A stretch of DNA of 44,170 nucleotides from an uncultured Bacteroides sp. (GTDB taxonomy: Bacteria; Bacteroidota; Bacteroidia; Bacteroidales; Bacteroidaceae): assembly GCA_947574505.1 (NCBI GenBank), contig CANPJW010000021.1:1-44170 (forward strand), written 5' to 3'. Position 1 is the first letter of the stretch; each line of letters opens with the position of its first letter. This document shows positions 20,484-28,040 of the stretch, piece by piece. The translations under genes were made by a program, and so were the position numbers. Under the pieces are notes generated by a model. It was given only the letters and a program-made list of their open reading frames with translations. It made no database searches and was not told the origin of the DNA.

Positions 20484-21380
20484 ATGTCCGATTTTCGTTT
20501 AAAAGTATTTCAGAGCGTGGCGAAGAACTTAAGTTTCACGAAAGCTTCGCAAGAGTTGTTTGTCAGCCAGCCTGCCATCACTAAGCACATTCAGGAACTG
20601 GAAGCTTATTATCAGACCCGTTTGTTCGATCGTCAAGGCAGCAAGATTTCGTTGACTAAGTCCGGAGAATTATTGTTGAAACATAGCGAAAAGATTTTGG
20701 ACGATTATAAACAGTTGGAATATGAGATGCATCTGTTGCATAATGAGTATATCGGCGAACTGAAGCTGGGAGCCAGTACTACGATTGCGCAATATGTACT
20801 TCCTCCTTTGTTGGCGGAGTTTATAGCCAAGTTTCCACAGGTCAATCTTTCTTTGATTAATGGAAATTCGCGGGGAGTGGAAGCTGCTCTGCAAGAACAT
20901 CGGATTGACTTGGGATTGGTTGAAGGAATCTTCCGTTTGCCTAATCTGAAGTATACTCCATTTTTGCAAGACGAACTGGTTGCCGTGGTTCATACGCATA
21001 GTAAATTGGCTGTTTCGGATGAGATCACTCCGGAAGACTTGCCCAATATCCCCTTGGTTTTGCGGGAGAGGGGTTCGGGAACGTTGGATGTGTTTGAACG
21101 TTCCCTGTTACACCATAATTTGAAACTCTCTTCTTTGAATGTATTGATGTATCTCGGTAGTACGGAGAGCATCAAGCTTTTTTTGGAACATGCAGATTGT
21201 ATGGGAATTGTTTCTATCCGTTCTGTTTATAAGGAACTGGTTGCCGGTAATTTTCGTGTGGTTGAGATAAAAGGAATGCCCATGCAGCGCGAGTTTAATT
21301 TTGTGCAACTGCAAGGGCAGGAGGGAGGTTTATCCCAAGTTTTCATGCGATTTGCCGGACATCACCGTAAGAATTTGTAA
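20484..21380 (+). CDS. LysR-type transcriptional regulator
   Basis: A DNA-binding regulator of 298 residues. The N-terminal winged helix-turn-helix is typical: FRLKVFQSVAKNLSFTKASQELFVSQPAITKHIQELEAYYQTRLFDR, about residues 4-52. The effector-binding domain runs from about 90 to 290 (GELKLGASTTIAQYVLPPLLAEF, LVEGIFRLPNLKYTPFLQDELVAVV). The ligand is unknown. LysR targets are usually divergent or adjacent genes, but no enzyme gene diverges from it here; the closest partner is the upstream unknown gene. Its stop codon is directly adjacent to the stop of the convergent ATPase gene, with no intergenic base. Confidence 0.92.
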   Translation: MSDFRLKVFQSVAKNLSFTKASQELFVSQPAITKHIQELEAYYQTRLFDRQGSKISLTKSGELLLKHSEKILDDYKQLEYEMHLLHNEYIGELKLGASTTIAQYVLPPLLAEFIAKFPQVNLSLINGNSRGVEAALQEHRIDLGLVEGIFRLPNLKYTPFLQDELVAVVHTHSKLAVSDEITPEDLPNIPLVLRERGSGTLDVFERSLLHHNLKLSSLNVLMYLGSTESIKLFLEHADCMGIVSIRSVYKELVAGNFRVVEIKGMPMQREFNFVQLQGQEGGLSQVFMRFAGHHRKNL

Positions 21381-23102
21381 TCAAACCTCTTCCATACGGA
21401 CTAATTCCCAACCACAGAATTGCATGACAATGCAGTGAAGTTGAGTTCCCTGACATAGTTGGCGAACTTTCGGACCGGCGGCATAACCATGAATTTGTTC
21501 TACGGCTTCCTGCCATTGTACGGTGCCTTGGGTGTCATATTTCTCTTTCGGCAGATATTTTAATTCCAAGATATAGCTATGCGCTACTTCTGCGTAGCGT
21601 TGCAGATCGGGCATCAGAAACATATCGCAAAAGCCGTGATTCAGTTCTACTTCAGGCATCGTGAAGTAGTAGGCATTCACGCTGAGGTAAGCGGTGAAGA
21701 ATCCCTGAATGTTACGTTCGCCCTCGATGCTGCTGCGTACGGAAGTATTCTCCTTATAAGCTTTGGCTATGAATTCCAATGCCGGTCGCCATTGTCCGTC
21801 AAAAGCCATATCATTGAATAAAATCTCTATATCTATCAGGTTGATATAATGGTGATTCTGATATTCTTCCAGGATATATTCATAATATTGTTTACGGACA
21901 TTCGTGTTGGGAATTCCCAGGATAGTCAGATTTCCACGTGTTCCGATGATAGTTAGCATACCATAATAAAATAATAGGCTGGGGAATATTTCCGGATTCG
22001 TAATTTGATCGGCAGAAAAAGACTGGTATAGGTTAGTCATGATTTTCCCTTCTTCGGCAATTCGTTTGATAACACCTTTGCGGTTACCGTCAAGACGGTC
22101 AAGCTGAATCAGTTTTTTCATTTTATTATAGTCCGTACGGGTATTAGGATCAATCATCTGTTCAGGAGATTCTCCTAACTGGATTCGATTACGTAGGTAA
22201 TAGAGTACCATGTCGCAATTAAACATTTTAGGATCTGACTTTAGACTTTGGCGAGCAAAACAATAATTGTCATACCATGGCTTCATCTCCTGAATCATTT
22301 CTTCAATGTCTCCTTGTAACTGCCCTGCTTCCTGATAATATCGGAGCATCGTACGTACGTCTTCTTCAGAGAATCCCAGCATCTGATTAAACAGTGGGTT
22401 AGTGCTGATGTTCCAACCTATGTTATATCCGCTTGACAAGTCGTCCAAAGTGACGGGGCTGACCCCAATCATGAATATACGGTCGAACATTCCTTTATAA
22501 TTCTTGAAGGCATCCCTGTAGAATCCGCTGGCATGGGTGATGGCGTGGTATATCTCATTTCCTTTCTCGTTGAGTACGACATTGGTGAAATTGTCATACT
22601 CATCTATAATAAGGTATAGGGGATACCCTTGACGGCGTGCTTCATCGTCTAGTATATGCAGTTTATCAATCCCTTTTTTCGCTGTGCTGAAACGCTCAAT
22701 AAACTCATCCGTGTAGTATTCGCGATAACGGTTCAGAAAGCCATCCAGTTGTACTGCGCTATACGAATCAAATCTTTGCGGCAGTTCATCAATGTTGCCG
22801 CCAATCTTGGAAAAGTCAAGATAAAGCATCTGATATTTGCCTTGAAGCGGAGTTATATGCTGCCCGATCCAGAGATTCCCGAAAAGTTGCTGGAACTTAT
22901 CTTTCTGTGAAAGGTCGTAATATGAACGAAGCATGCTCAGCAGCAGGCTCTTGCCAAAGCGTCTCGGACGGATGAATATCAGATAGTTGGCTTGATCTTC
23001 CAACATGGGGATATACATTGTTTTATCCACATAATAGCGGTTTTGCGTGATTACATCCTCAAAATTGGACATACCATAAGGAATTCCTTTTATTGTTCCC
23101 AT
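21381..23102 (-). CDS. AAA-ATPase-like protein with C-terminal PD-(D/E)XK nuclease-like domain
   Basis: Member of the abundant Bacteroidales family that combines an AAA-ATPase-like domain with a former DUF1703 (PD-(D/E)XK superfamily) domain. The N-terminus GIPYGMSNFEDVITQNRYYVDKTMYIPMLED and the P-loop-like FIRPRRFGKSLLLSMLRSYYD (about residues 41-61) are characteristic, as is the Walker B region YPLYLIIDEYDNFTN (about 164-178). The C-terminal domain shows GFCDMFLMPDLQRYAEVAHSYILELKYLPKE (about 500-530), where D and ExK fit the nuclease core. The start at 23102 (MGTIKGIPYG) is chosen over 23150, because family members begin there. Function is unknown; defence or mobile-element roles have been suggested for relatives. 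Its 5' region carries a cluster of ATTTCTCATA motifs. Confidence 0.82.
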   Translation of the reverse strand: MGTIKGIPYGMSNFEDVITQNRYYVDKTMYIPMLEDQANYLIFIRPRRFGKSLLLSMLRSYYDLSQKDKFQQLFGNLWIGQHITPLQGKYQMLYLDFSKIGGNIDELPQRFDSYSAVQLDGFLNRYREYYTDEFIERFSTAKKGIDKLHILDDEARRQGYPLYLIIDEYDNFTNVVLNEKGNEIYHAITHASGFYRDAFKNYKGMFDRIFMIGVSPVTLDDLSSGYNIGWNISTNPLFNQMLGFSEEDVRTMLRYYQEAGQLQGDIEEMIQEMKPWYDNYCFARQSLKSDPKMFNCDMVLYYLRNRIQLGESPEQMIDPNTRTDYNKMKKLIQLDRLDGNRKGVIKRIAEEGKIMTNLYQSFSADQITNPEIFPSLLFYYGMLTIIGTRGNLTILGIPNTNVRKQYYEYILEEYQNHHYINLIDIEILFNDMAFDGQWRPALEFIAKAYKENTSVRSSIEGERNIQGFFTAYLSVNAYYFTMPEVELNHGFCDMFLMPDLQRYAEVAHSYILELKYLPKEKYDTQGTVQWQEAVEQIHGYAAGPKVRQLCQGTQLHCIVMQFCGWELVRMEEV

Positions 23103-23267
23103 AACTTTTTCAGATTGTTTCTTCTTGTTTTCCAAACAAATAATTACCAAAGATAGTTCTTTTGAAATGGATATTCCATTCTTTTGCGCTTATTTTTTAT
23201 CTGTGTTATAAACGCAGTTTTTTTAACGTCATTGATTATCTTCTACTAGAAAAGAAAAAACGTTTTT

Positions 23268-23422
23268 ATTTCTCATATTCTCATGATTTTACATTAATCT
23301 GCATATAATCAGAATGTTATAGTATGAGAAATGTTTTCGATAAATCGCATTTCTCATCATTTCCTGGTGAAATAAGCCTTAAAAACAGTTATTTCTCATA
23401 GTTTTTTAAGTCATTTCTCATA
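23268..23422. repeat. Cluster of ATTTCTCATA-type motifs upstream of the ATPase gene
   Basis: ATTTCTCATA or a one-mismatch form occurs at 23268, 23277 (partial), 23323 (inverted, TATGAGAAAT), 23349, 23391 and 23413. The last two lie inside the 3' end of the HU-family gene, where they encode its terminal residues. The cluster precedes the reverse ATPase gene start at 23102 by 165-320 bases and may hold operator sites. Confidence 0.6.
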
Positions 23423-24069
23423 CTATTTTGATCCTGTTCAGCTATTTCTTTCTTTATATATACCCTATGTGCTCCTCTTCCGGCGATTCCTATGCCCGAA
23501 TCGGGTTGATGTCCCCATTTTCTCAATTCATTGGTAGCCGCAGTTTGAAGCAATCCGGTCAGTTTGCGGTATTCCCATACGGTGAGGAACGGATTCTCGT
23601 CAAGGTACTTTATTGCTAACGCCAGTCGTTGTTCCGGTGTGAATTTCTCCGAAGAACGTTGCCGCTTCCAGGGTGCTCTTTCCAGCCGGCATCTTTCACT
23701 GATGTTGCTAATCATCGTCCTGTCTACCCGGAAATTAACACCACCTATAAAGATGCTCTGTGCATTACGATGCTTTCCACCCTCTTCCGGGTCTTCGCGT
23801 TCCTTGTCTCTGCCCAAGGTAAGCGACGGGGTAAATGTACCTATTCCGTCTATCTTCACCGAACGTCCTTCCGCCATCAGATGTGCCATTTCAATAGCCG
23901 TTTGAAGCAGTACGCCTTCTATGTCTCCGACATTGAAACCGCTTACATCGCTCACCCGTTGCGCCAATTCTTTTAGACTTGCATTGTCTATCCGTGCAAA
24001 TCTGGGATAAGTAATTCTTTTGCCTGTTTTTTGGAGATCGGGCATCTCTTCCATGATGTAACGTGCCAT
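23389..24069 (-). CDS. HU-family (IHF/HU-like) DNA-binding protein
   Basis: A 226-residue protein of the Bacteroidetes HU-like group, which is longer than classical HU. The HU-like fold spans about residues 1-125: ARYIMEEMPDLQKTGKRITYPRF, then SLKELAQRVSDVSGFNVGDIEGVLLQTAIEMAHLMAEGRSVKIDGIGTFTPSL, with the conserved G-x-G-T-F element. The second half (about 140-200) has KFTPEQRLALAIKYLDENPFLTVWEYRKLTGLLQTAATNELRKWG, which looks like a helix-turn-helix. The protein is probably nucleoid-associated or regulatory. Its last residues MRNDLKNYEK are coded by two copies of the TATGAGAAAT motif. Upstream lies an unusual repeat array at 24120-24323. Confidence 0.82.
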   Translation of the reverse strand: MARYIMEEMPDLQKTGKRITYPRFARIDNASLKELAQRVSDVSGFNVGDIEGVLLQTAIEMAHLMAEGRSVKIDGIGTFTPSLTLGRDKEREDPEEGGKHRNAQSIFIGGVNFRVDRTMISNISERCRLERAPWKRQRSSEKFTPEQRLALAIKYLDENPFLTVWEYRKLTGLLQTAATNELRKWGHQPDSGIGIAGRGAHRVYIKKEIAEQDQNSMRNDLKNYEK

Positions 24070-24119
24070 ACATTCTTTGTTTTAAAGCGTTAGTAGATGG
24101 GTTCTTGTCTATTAAGAGA

Positions 24120-24323
24120 AAACTTCCTTTGCATTAAGTGCAAACTTCTTTTCTCCTAATCTTAAAGTTCCTTTTGATTAATCATAAACTATAAATGCAA
24201 GTTCTGTTTTTATAAATGAAGCTTGCAATTATAAAAATGAAGCTTGCGTTTTTATAATCAAAGCTTGCATTTATAGTTTATAATTAGACAAAGATAAGTT
24301 TTCTATTTGATAAAAGGAAGTTT
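24120..24323. repeat. Nested inverted repeats enclosing a 21-bp-period direct repeat
   Basis: AAACTTCCTTT (24120-24130) pairs with AAAGGAAGTTT (24313-24323). Inside, an 18-bp perfect pair lies at 24184-24201 and 24264-24281. Between these arms AAGCTTGC recurs at 24219, 24240 and 24261, exactly 21 bases apart, within AT-rich repeats. The block lies 50-255 bases upstream of the reverse HU-family gene. Confidence 0.75.
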
Positions 24324-24514
24324 ATAATTAATAAAATGGAAGTTATTTGTTAATAGGCTGGAGGTGAAGTACTGCTTCTTGTGAAGTTGTCGATAGGTTG
24401 GTATGGAAGAATGTAAGAAGGAACTCGATATGATGGCGAAGGTAGTAGTGAATTTTATTAATGGCACCATCATGAATGAAGTGGGGATAAGTGTGGGATA
24501 AAAAAATGGATGTG

Positions 24515-24539
24515 AAGTAGGATATTTAATTTTATTTTC
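24515..24539 (+). repeat. 25-bp repeat, copy 1 (shared with 26269-26293)
   Basis: The segment, beginning AAGTAGGATATTTAATTTTA, is identical over 25 bases to 26269-26293. Both copies lie just before long non-coding leaders that end in forward genes. Confidence 0.8.
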
Positions 24540-24559
24540 TGCTTATCCATAAAATATGT

Positions 24560-24567
24560 TACCTTTG
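24560..24567 (+). promoter_or_regulatory. Bacteroides -7 element at the head of the PAP2 leader
   Basis: TACCTTTG matches TAnnTTTG. If used, the transcript would carry a leader of over 600 nt containing the duplicated element before the PAP2 ATG at 25199. Confidence 0.5.
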
Positions 24568-24678
24568 CGGACAATAAAATTCAAGTACCTGTTTATAGGT
24601 ATCAGTGCAAATTAAAAATAATTGCTTATGGCATAAAAGTACAACATCGCTTGCGATGTCATATTTTCGAGTATAAAT

Positions 24679-24853
24679 AAAGAAACGTTGTGTCTGTGTC
24701 TTGCTGTAATAAAGCGTAGGAAACTTTAACCTGATAACAAGATTGGCATGATGGTTCTCCACGTATATGCGTGGGGCTGCCGTCACCATTCCGTTATCAA
24801 GGGCTTTCCTACCGCCTTTTACAGAGGAGTGAACGATGTGTGGTTCCACGTTT
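24679..24853 (+). repeat. Leader element unit 1 (175 nt, tandemly duplicated, probably structured RNA)
   Basis: It begins AAAGAAACGTTGTGTCT and contains TAATAAAGCGTAGGAAACTT and GGCATGATGGTTCTCC, then a hairpin CCACG TATATG CGTGG, and ends GTTCCACGTTT. The first ~82 bases are closely matched by unit 2 at 24970, the middle diverges, and the end motif recurs. No known riboswitch was recognised. Confidence 0.6.
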
Positions 24854-24969
24854 CTGTTTCTTTGCATCTGACTTTAAAGTATTTGACCTCAAAGAATGTA
24901 GCTCCAAAGTGTTTGACCTCAAAATTGCGTGTGAAAATGTAAATTAAGAATATCATATAATCATTGTTC

Positions 24970-25144
24970 AAAGAAACGTTGTGTCTTCATCTTGCTGTAA
25001 TAAAGCGTAGGAAACTTTAAAACTGATAACAGGATTTTGGCATGATAGTTCTCCGTGTTGTTTGCATGGTGGTGCTGTCTCCATTTTCGAGTTAAGACAT
25101 ACAGTAGTCTAATCAAGGAGATGTAAGCATATAGTTCCACGTTT
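24970..25144 (+). repeat. Leader element unit 2 (175 nt)
   Basis: Same length and order as unit 1: AAAGAAACGTTGTGTCT, the TAATAAAGCGTAGGAAACTT block, GGCATGATAGTTCTCC, a different hairpin-like CCGTG...CATGG segment, and a terminal GTTCCACGTTT at 25134-25144. It ends 54 bases before the PAP2 start. The preserved ends with diverged interior suggest constraint on the ends or on structure. Confidence 0.6.
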
Positions 25145-25198
25145 CAATATCAATCTAAAATTCAGCCGAACGGGAACTGGTGAGGCTAAGCAAACTAC

Positions 25199-26020
25199 AT
25201 GGATGTTAAAAATTTAATTTTAGCAGTTGCCCTGACAGTAACTCTGCCAATGAAAACGCATGGGCAACAGATGGGGCGGGATTCTTTATCCGTAAGCGAC
25301 AGTGTTCTATCCGTAAATAACAGGATTCTATCCGTAAGCGATGGAACTCCGGAAAATTACCGGTTCGAGTGGCGGCAAACGATTCTGCCTGCGTCTTTAA
25401 TTGGTGTTGGTGCGGTTGCGCTTGCTCCGGGTTTCATTCGGAACGGCAGTCGTAGCGTCACGAACAGCGTGATTGACATACGGGGAAAGAACAATCGGCT
25501 TGAATGGGACGATTATATCCAATATCTACCCGTTGCCAGTTCTCTAATGCTGGGCTGTACGGGTGTCAAGGCGAAACATTCATTCCGGGATAGGGCTTTT
25601 ATTGTCGCTACTTCTTATGCGACATTAGCTGTTCTTACGAACGTTCCAAAATTCTGCATTGATGAGAAAAGACCGGAATTTGCAGGACACAATTCTTTTC
25701 CTTCGGGGCATACGGCAACCGTTTTCATGGGTGCGGAATTGGTTCGGATAGAATACGGTAGCTGGTATGGCATCGGTGCTTATACCATCGCGACCGGAGT
25801 AGGGTTCATGCGGATGTACAACGGAAGACACTGGCTTCATGATGTAGTGGCAGGTGCAGGTGTAGGGATATTGAGTGCGCGGGTTGGCGAATGGAGTTGT
25901 CAGTTGTGGCAAAAAATCTTCCAGAAGAAGGGAAGAAAGGAAAACAACCTTGTTTTCACTCCGGTAGCCTCCCCGGTGAATGGTGGGTATTACGGTTTCA
26001 CTATGGGGTGTTGCTTTTAG
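25199..26020 (+). CDS. PAP2 superfamily phosphatase, exported
   Basis: Membrane-associated or periplasmic phosphatase of the type 2 phosphatidic acid phosphatase family, acting on lipid phosphates or similar phosphomonoesters. A signal peptide is likely at residues 1-22 (hydrophobic LILAVALTVTLPM). The catalytic signature is spread over KFCIDEKRPEFAG (K...RP), NSFPSGHTATVFMG (SGH) and GFMRMYNGRHWLHDVVAGAGVG (R...H...D) at about residues 155-225. After the signal peptide there is a small triple repeat (SLSVSDS, VLSVNNR, ILSVSDG), coded by near-identical 21-base units. The length of 273 is normal. The gene has an unusually long leader with a duplicated element. The substrate is unknown; lipid A 1- or 4'-phosphatases belong to this family. 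Confidence 0.85.
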   Translation: MDVKNLILAVALTVTLPMKTHGQQMGRDSLSVSDSVLSVNNRILSVSDGTPENYRFEWRQTILPASLIGVGAVALAPGFIRNGSRSVTNSVIDIRGKNNRLEWDDYIQYLPVASSLMLGCTGVKAKHSFRDRAFIVATSYATLAVLTNVPKFCIDEKRPEFAGHNSFPSGHTATVFMGAELVRIEYGSWYGIGAYTIATGVGFMRMYNGRHWLHDVVAGAGVGILSARVGEWSCQLWQKIFQKKGRKENNLVFTPVASPVNGGYYGFTMGCCF

Positions 26021-26105
26021 ATTGCGGCATTGTTGAGGAAGGCTGAGATTGTTTATGGTATAGTGGGGCTGGTAGGTTCAACTATGCCATTTATTTAACC
26101 TTTCC

Positions 26106-26134
26106 TCTATCTATCATCAAGGATAAGAACTCAA
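26106..26134 (+). repeat. 29-bp edge repeat, left copy
   Basis: TCTATCTATCATCAA, then a GGATAAGAACTCAA segment, matches 34506-34534 with three mismatches. The two copies are 8.4 kb apart and lie at the edges of the accessory block. The right copy is the 5' leader of the DUF1810 gene; the left copy leads into no gene. Confidence 0.7.
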
Positions 26135-26268
26135 CAGTAAAAATTACAACTTACTGGTAAGTATTCGGAAGAGGTAATTGTTGTAATTGTATTGAACATG
26201 TTATGCAAATAGAACAACAAATTGAACACAAAGTTTACTATAAGCATCTGAGCAAAAATATTGATATA

Positions 26269-26293
26269 AAGTAGGATATTTAATTTTATTTTC
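26269..26293 (+). repeat. 25-bp repeat, copy 2
   Basis: Identical to 24515-24539. It is followed after one base by the promoter-like TAGTTTTG at 26295-26302. Confidence 0.8.
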
Positions 26294-26294
26294 A

Positions 26295-26302
26295 TAGTTT
26301 TG
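26295..26302 (+). promoter_or_regulatory. Bacteroides -7 element before the second long leader
   Basis: TAGTTTTG fits TAnnTTTG. Transcription from here would read a ~340-nt leader into the 26650 gene. Confidence 0.5.
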
Positions 26303-26649
26303 CAATGTTTCTCACGCCGATACCTCAATTCGTGAGGTTAGGGTGGTGTGGGAGATGTATTATATAAAGAAAGGCGTTTACTAAACGCTTTGTCTTTGAC
26401 ACTTCGAAACTTCGCAACTTTTGAAAACTTCGTCAAAAAGCAAAGCAGCAGTAGATGTTTACGGGATATGTTTTAATCTTTTGCAAATTTGTATGTTTAC
26501 ACGTTTGTAAAAATGCTATACATATCGGCGTGGGTTTCTGCGTTGCTTGTTCTGACGAAGTTGGGCAATGCGAAGGCCTTGATGCGTGGGACAAGTAACA
26601 GGTACAGATCCCCGCGCTTTTTTTGGGAGTATCGATAAATGGGGGGATT

Positions 26650-26838
26650 ATGCACTGGGAAGATGATTTTGAGAATTTGTCACTAAAGGATCAAAAGGCT
26701 ATGGGGATAGGAATTTTTACTGGTAGTTTGATTGGGGTACGATATGTTACTCACGTTGAAGTAGATGGAGGAGCGTTAGTGTATGATGAAATAGAAGATT
26801 TTTCAGGTAACTATGAATATATTGATGTGGACATGTAG
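26650..26838 (+). CDS. Small hypothetical protein
   Basis: A 62-residue protein of unknown family beginning MHWEDDFENLSLKDQKAMGIG. A G-rich stretch (GGGGGGATT) immediately before the ATG could serve in initiation; a TTG nine codons earlier is an alternative start. The protein is acidic, with a central GIFTGSLIGVRYVTHVEVDGG and no signal peptide. It lies 52 bases upstream of a larger unknown gene on the same strand, so the two may form an operon behind the long leader. Such pairings are common for small accessory proteins, but nothing here defines a function. Confidence 0.5.
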   Translation: MHWEDDFENLSLKDQKAMGIGIFTGSLIGVRYVTHVEVDGGALVYDEIEDFSGNYEYIDVDM

Positions 26839-26890
26839 TTGAATAATAGAGACATAATAGATATAGGAACTTTTATTTTATGGATAAATT

Positions 26891-28015
26891 ATGGAGAATA
26901 CGATATTGATGTATAATAATTCTTTAAATTTTAGTTTGAAGCAAACAATTAATAATATTAATGATTTGATTTTTAATATTCAAAGTTTGAAACAACTACA
27001 GATAAATATTGATGAAATTCAGAACCTAAAAGATGGAGCGCAATTGCAAGTTAATATGGCGTGTTTGGCTCTGTTGAGACATTATATCTTGGATGAATAT
27101 GGTGTTGGGGTAATTTTATTTCGAAATCTTATTCGAAAATATTATCCACTGAGTGACGAACAAATTCTCAAATATGAAAATGTAATTTATAAGGAAATAC
27201 ATAGAACTGTTGACAATGGAAAAGTGACGATTGATCCGCATGAATGGTATTATATAACCAATTATAACGTGTTTAGAAGAAAAGGCAAGGAATTTTCGGT
27301 TGAAAACAAATTATATAAATTGCGACATAAATGTTTTAGCACTACAGGAAAAACGTATCGATCAACCTATTCCTCTTTGGTGTCAGAGATGCTTCATCTA
27401 AATGAACTTTTTTCTGTTTTTGAAACTAGAGAATGTTGTAGAGATGCACATTCTTTTTTTACTTCGAACTATAATGTGGATTTTCACAGTGTTCCCCAAA
27501 TTTGCTGTGCATCATTAGCTAAAAACGAATTTACGAAATGGGATTGGGACTTGGTAAGAAACATCAAAAATGTGGAAAGTTCTTTTTGTTGGTTGGAGAA
27601 TCTATTAGATAATAATGGATTTTTTGCTCAGTTGGCTATTGAAAATATAACAAAAACATTGACCCAATTACAAAATGTAGTGGGGACAGAATATTTGATA
27701 ACACAAGATGTTTGGAATAGTGTTGTAGAAAAATATGAGAAAATGGGAATTGGATTGTATGCATATAGTAATTCTATATCTAAAGAATTTATTATTGAAC
27801 ATCAAAATGAGCTTGATTGGTTGGTTCTTCAAAGAAATCCTTATGTTCAATGGGATTTAGAGTTAATTAATTTATTTCTTAAAAAATACGTAAAAAGTAT
27901 TCCAGGGTCTGAATGGGATAAACATTTAGATGGTTCACGTGCGATATATTCAGCTGTCAAGGATTTATTAAATGATTCAATTTTAAGAGATATAGAGAAG
28001 CTGTATGAATTATAA
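26891..28015 (+). CDS. Hypothetical protein with W/N-P repeat segments
   Basis: A 374-residue AT-rich protein of unknown function. The N-terminal ~100 residues are predicted helical (NNINDLIFNIQSLKQLQINIDEIQ). The C-terminal third contains EFIIEHQNELDWLVLQRNPYVQWDLELINLF, like a unit of the bacterial LDWxxLSxNPxxxWSxELI repeats seen in scattered Bacteroidetes proteins. An earlier, weaker match is FTKWDWDLVRNIKNVESSFCWLENLL. Several cysteines occur mid-protein (RECCRDAH, QICCASL). There is no signal peptide or membrane helix. It is probably cotranscribed with the small gene before it. Base composition is clearly lower in GC than the chromosomal genes, suggesting acquisition. Confidence 0.65.
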   Translation: MENTILMYNNSLNFSLKQTINNINDLIFNIQSLKQLQINIDEIQNLKDGAQLQVNMACLALLRHYILDEYGVGVILFRNLIRKYYPLSDEQILKYENVIYKEIHRTVDNGKVTIDPHEWYYITNYNVFRRKGKEFSVENKLYKLRHKCFSTTGKTYRSTYSSLVSEMLHLNELFSVFETRECCRDAHSFFTSNYNVDFHSVPQICCASLAKNEFTKWDWDLVRNIKNVESSFCWLENLLDNNGFFAQLAIENITKTLTQLQNVVGTEYLITQDVWNSVVEKYEKMGIGLYAYSNSISKEFIIEHQNELDWLVLQRNPYVQWDLELINLFLKKYVKSIPGSEWDKHLDGSRAIYSAVKDLLNDSILRDIEKLYEL

Positions 28016-28040
28016 TTAAATGAGCTAGTGAATAGAATGA

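Larger units (their letters stand above)
24070..25198. other. Long non-coding interval upstream of the HU and PAP2 genes
   Basis: About 1.1 kb without a convincing gene. It holds the nested repeat block (24120-24323), a 25-bp sequence shared with 26269 (24515-24539), a TACCTTTG promoter element (24560-24567), a perfect hairpin ACATCGC/GCGATGT (24644-24659), the two-unit leader repeat (24679-25144), and a direct repeat AAAGTRTTTGACCTCAAA occurring twice around 24875-24925. Short reading frames here lack ribosome-binding or family support. Confidence 0.6.
26021..26649. other. Non-coding interval with long leader before the 26650 gene
   Basis: This interval has no convincing gene. It contains one edge copy of the 29-bp repeat (26106-26134), the second copy of the 25-bp repeat (26269-26293), a TAGTTTTG promoter element (26295-26302), and hairpins ACCTCA/TGAGGT and GCGTTTA/TAAACGC. 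It also has an AACTTCG-repetitive stretch near 26400-26440. The interval ends with a GC-rich stretch before the small gene. It looks like a structured 5' leader of about 350 nt. Confidence 0.55.

Noticed and set aside
24403..24501. 32-codon frame beginning MEECKKELDMM upstream of the 25-bp repeat
   Set aside because: Very short, with no family recognised and no promoter element close upstream; chance is likely.
24748..24942. 64-codon forward frame inside the leader duplication
   Set aside because: It overlaps the conserved leader block, has no clear ribosome-binding site, and the second unit does not keep the frame. The conservation is better explained by RNA or DNA structure.
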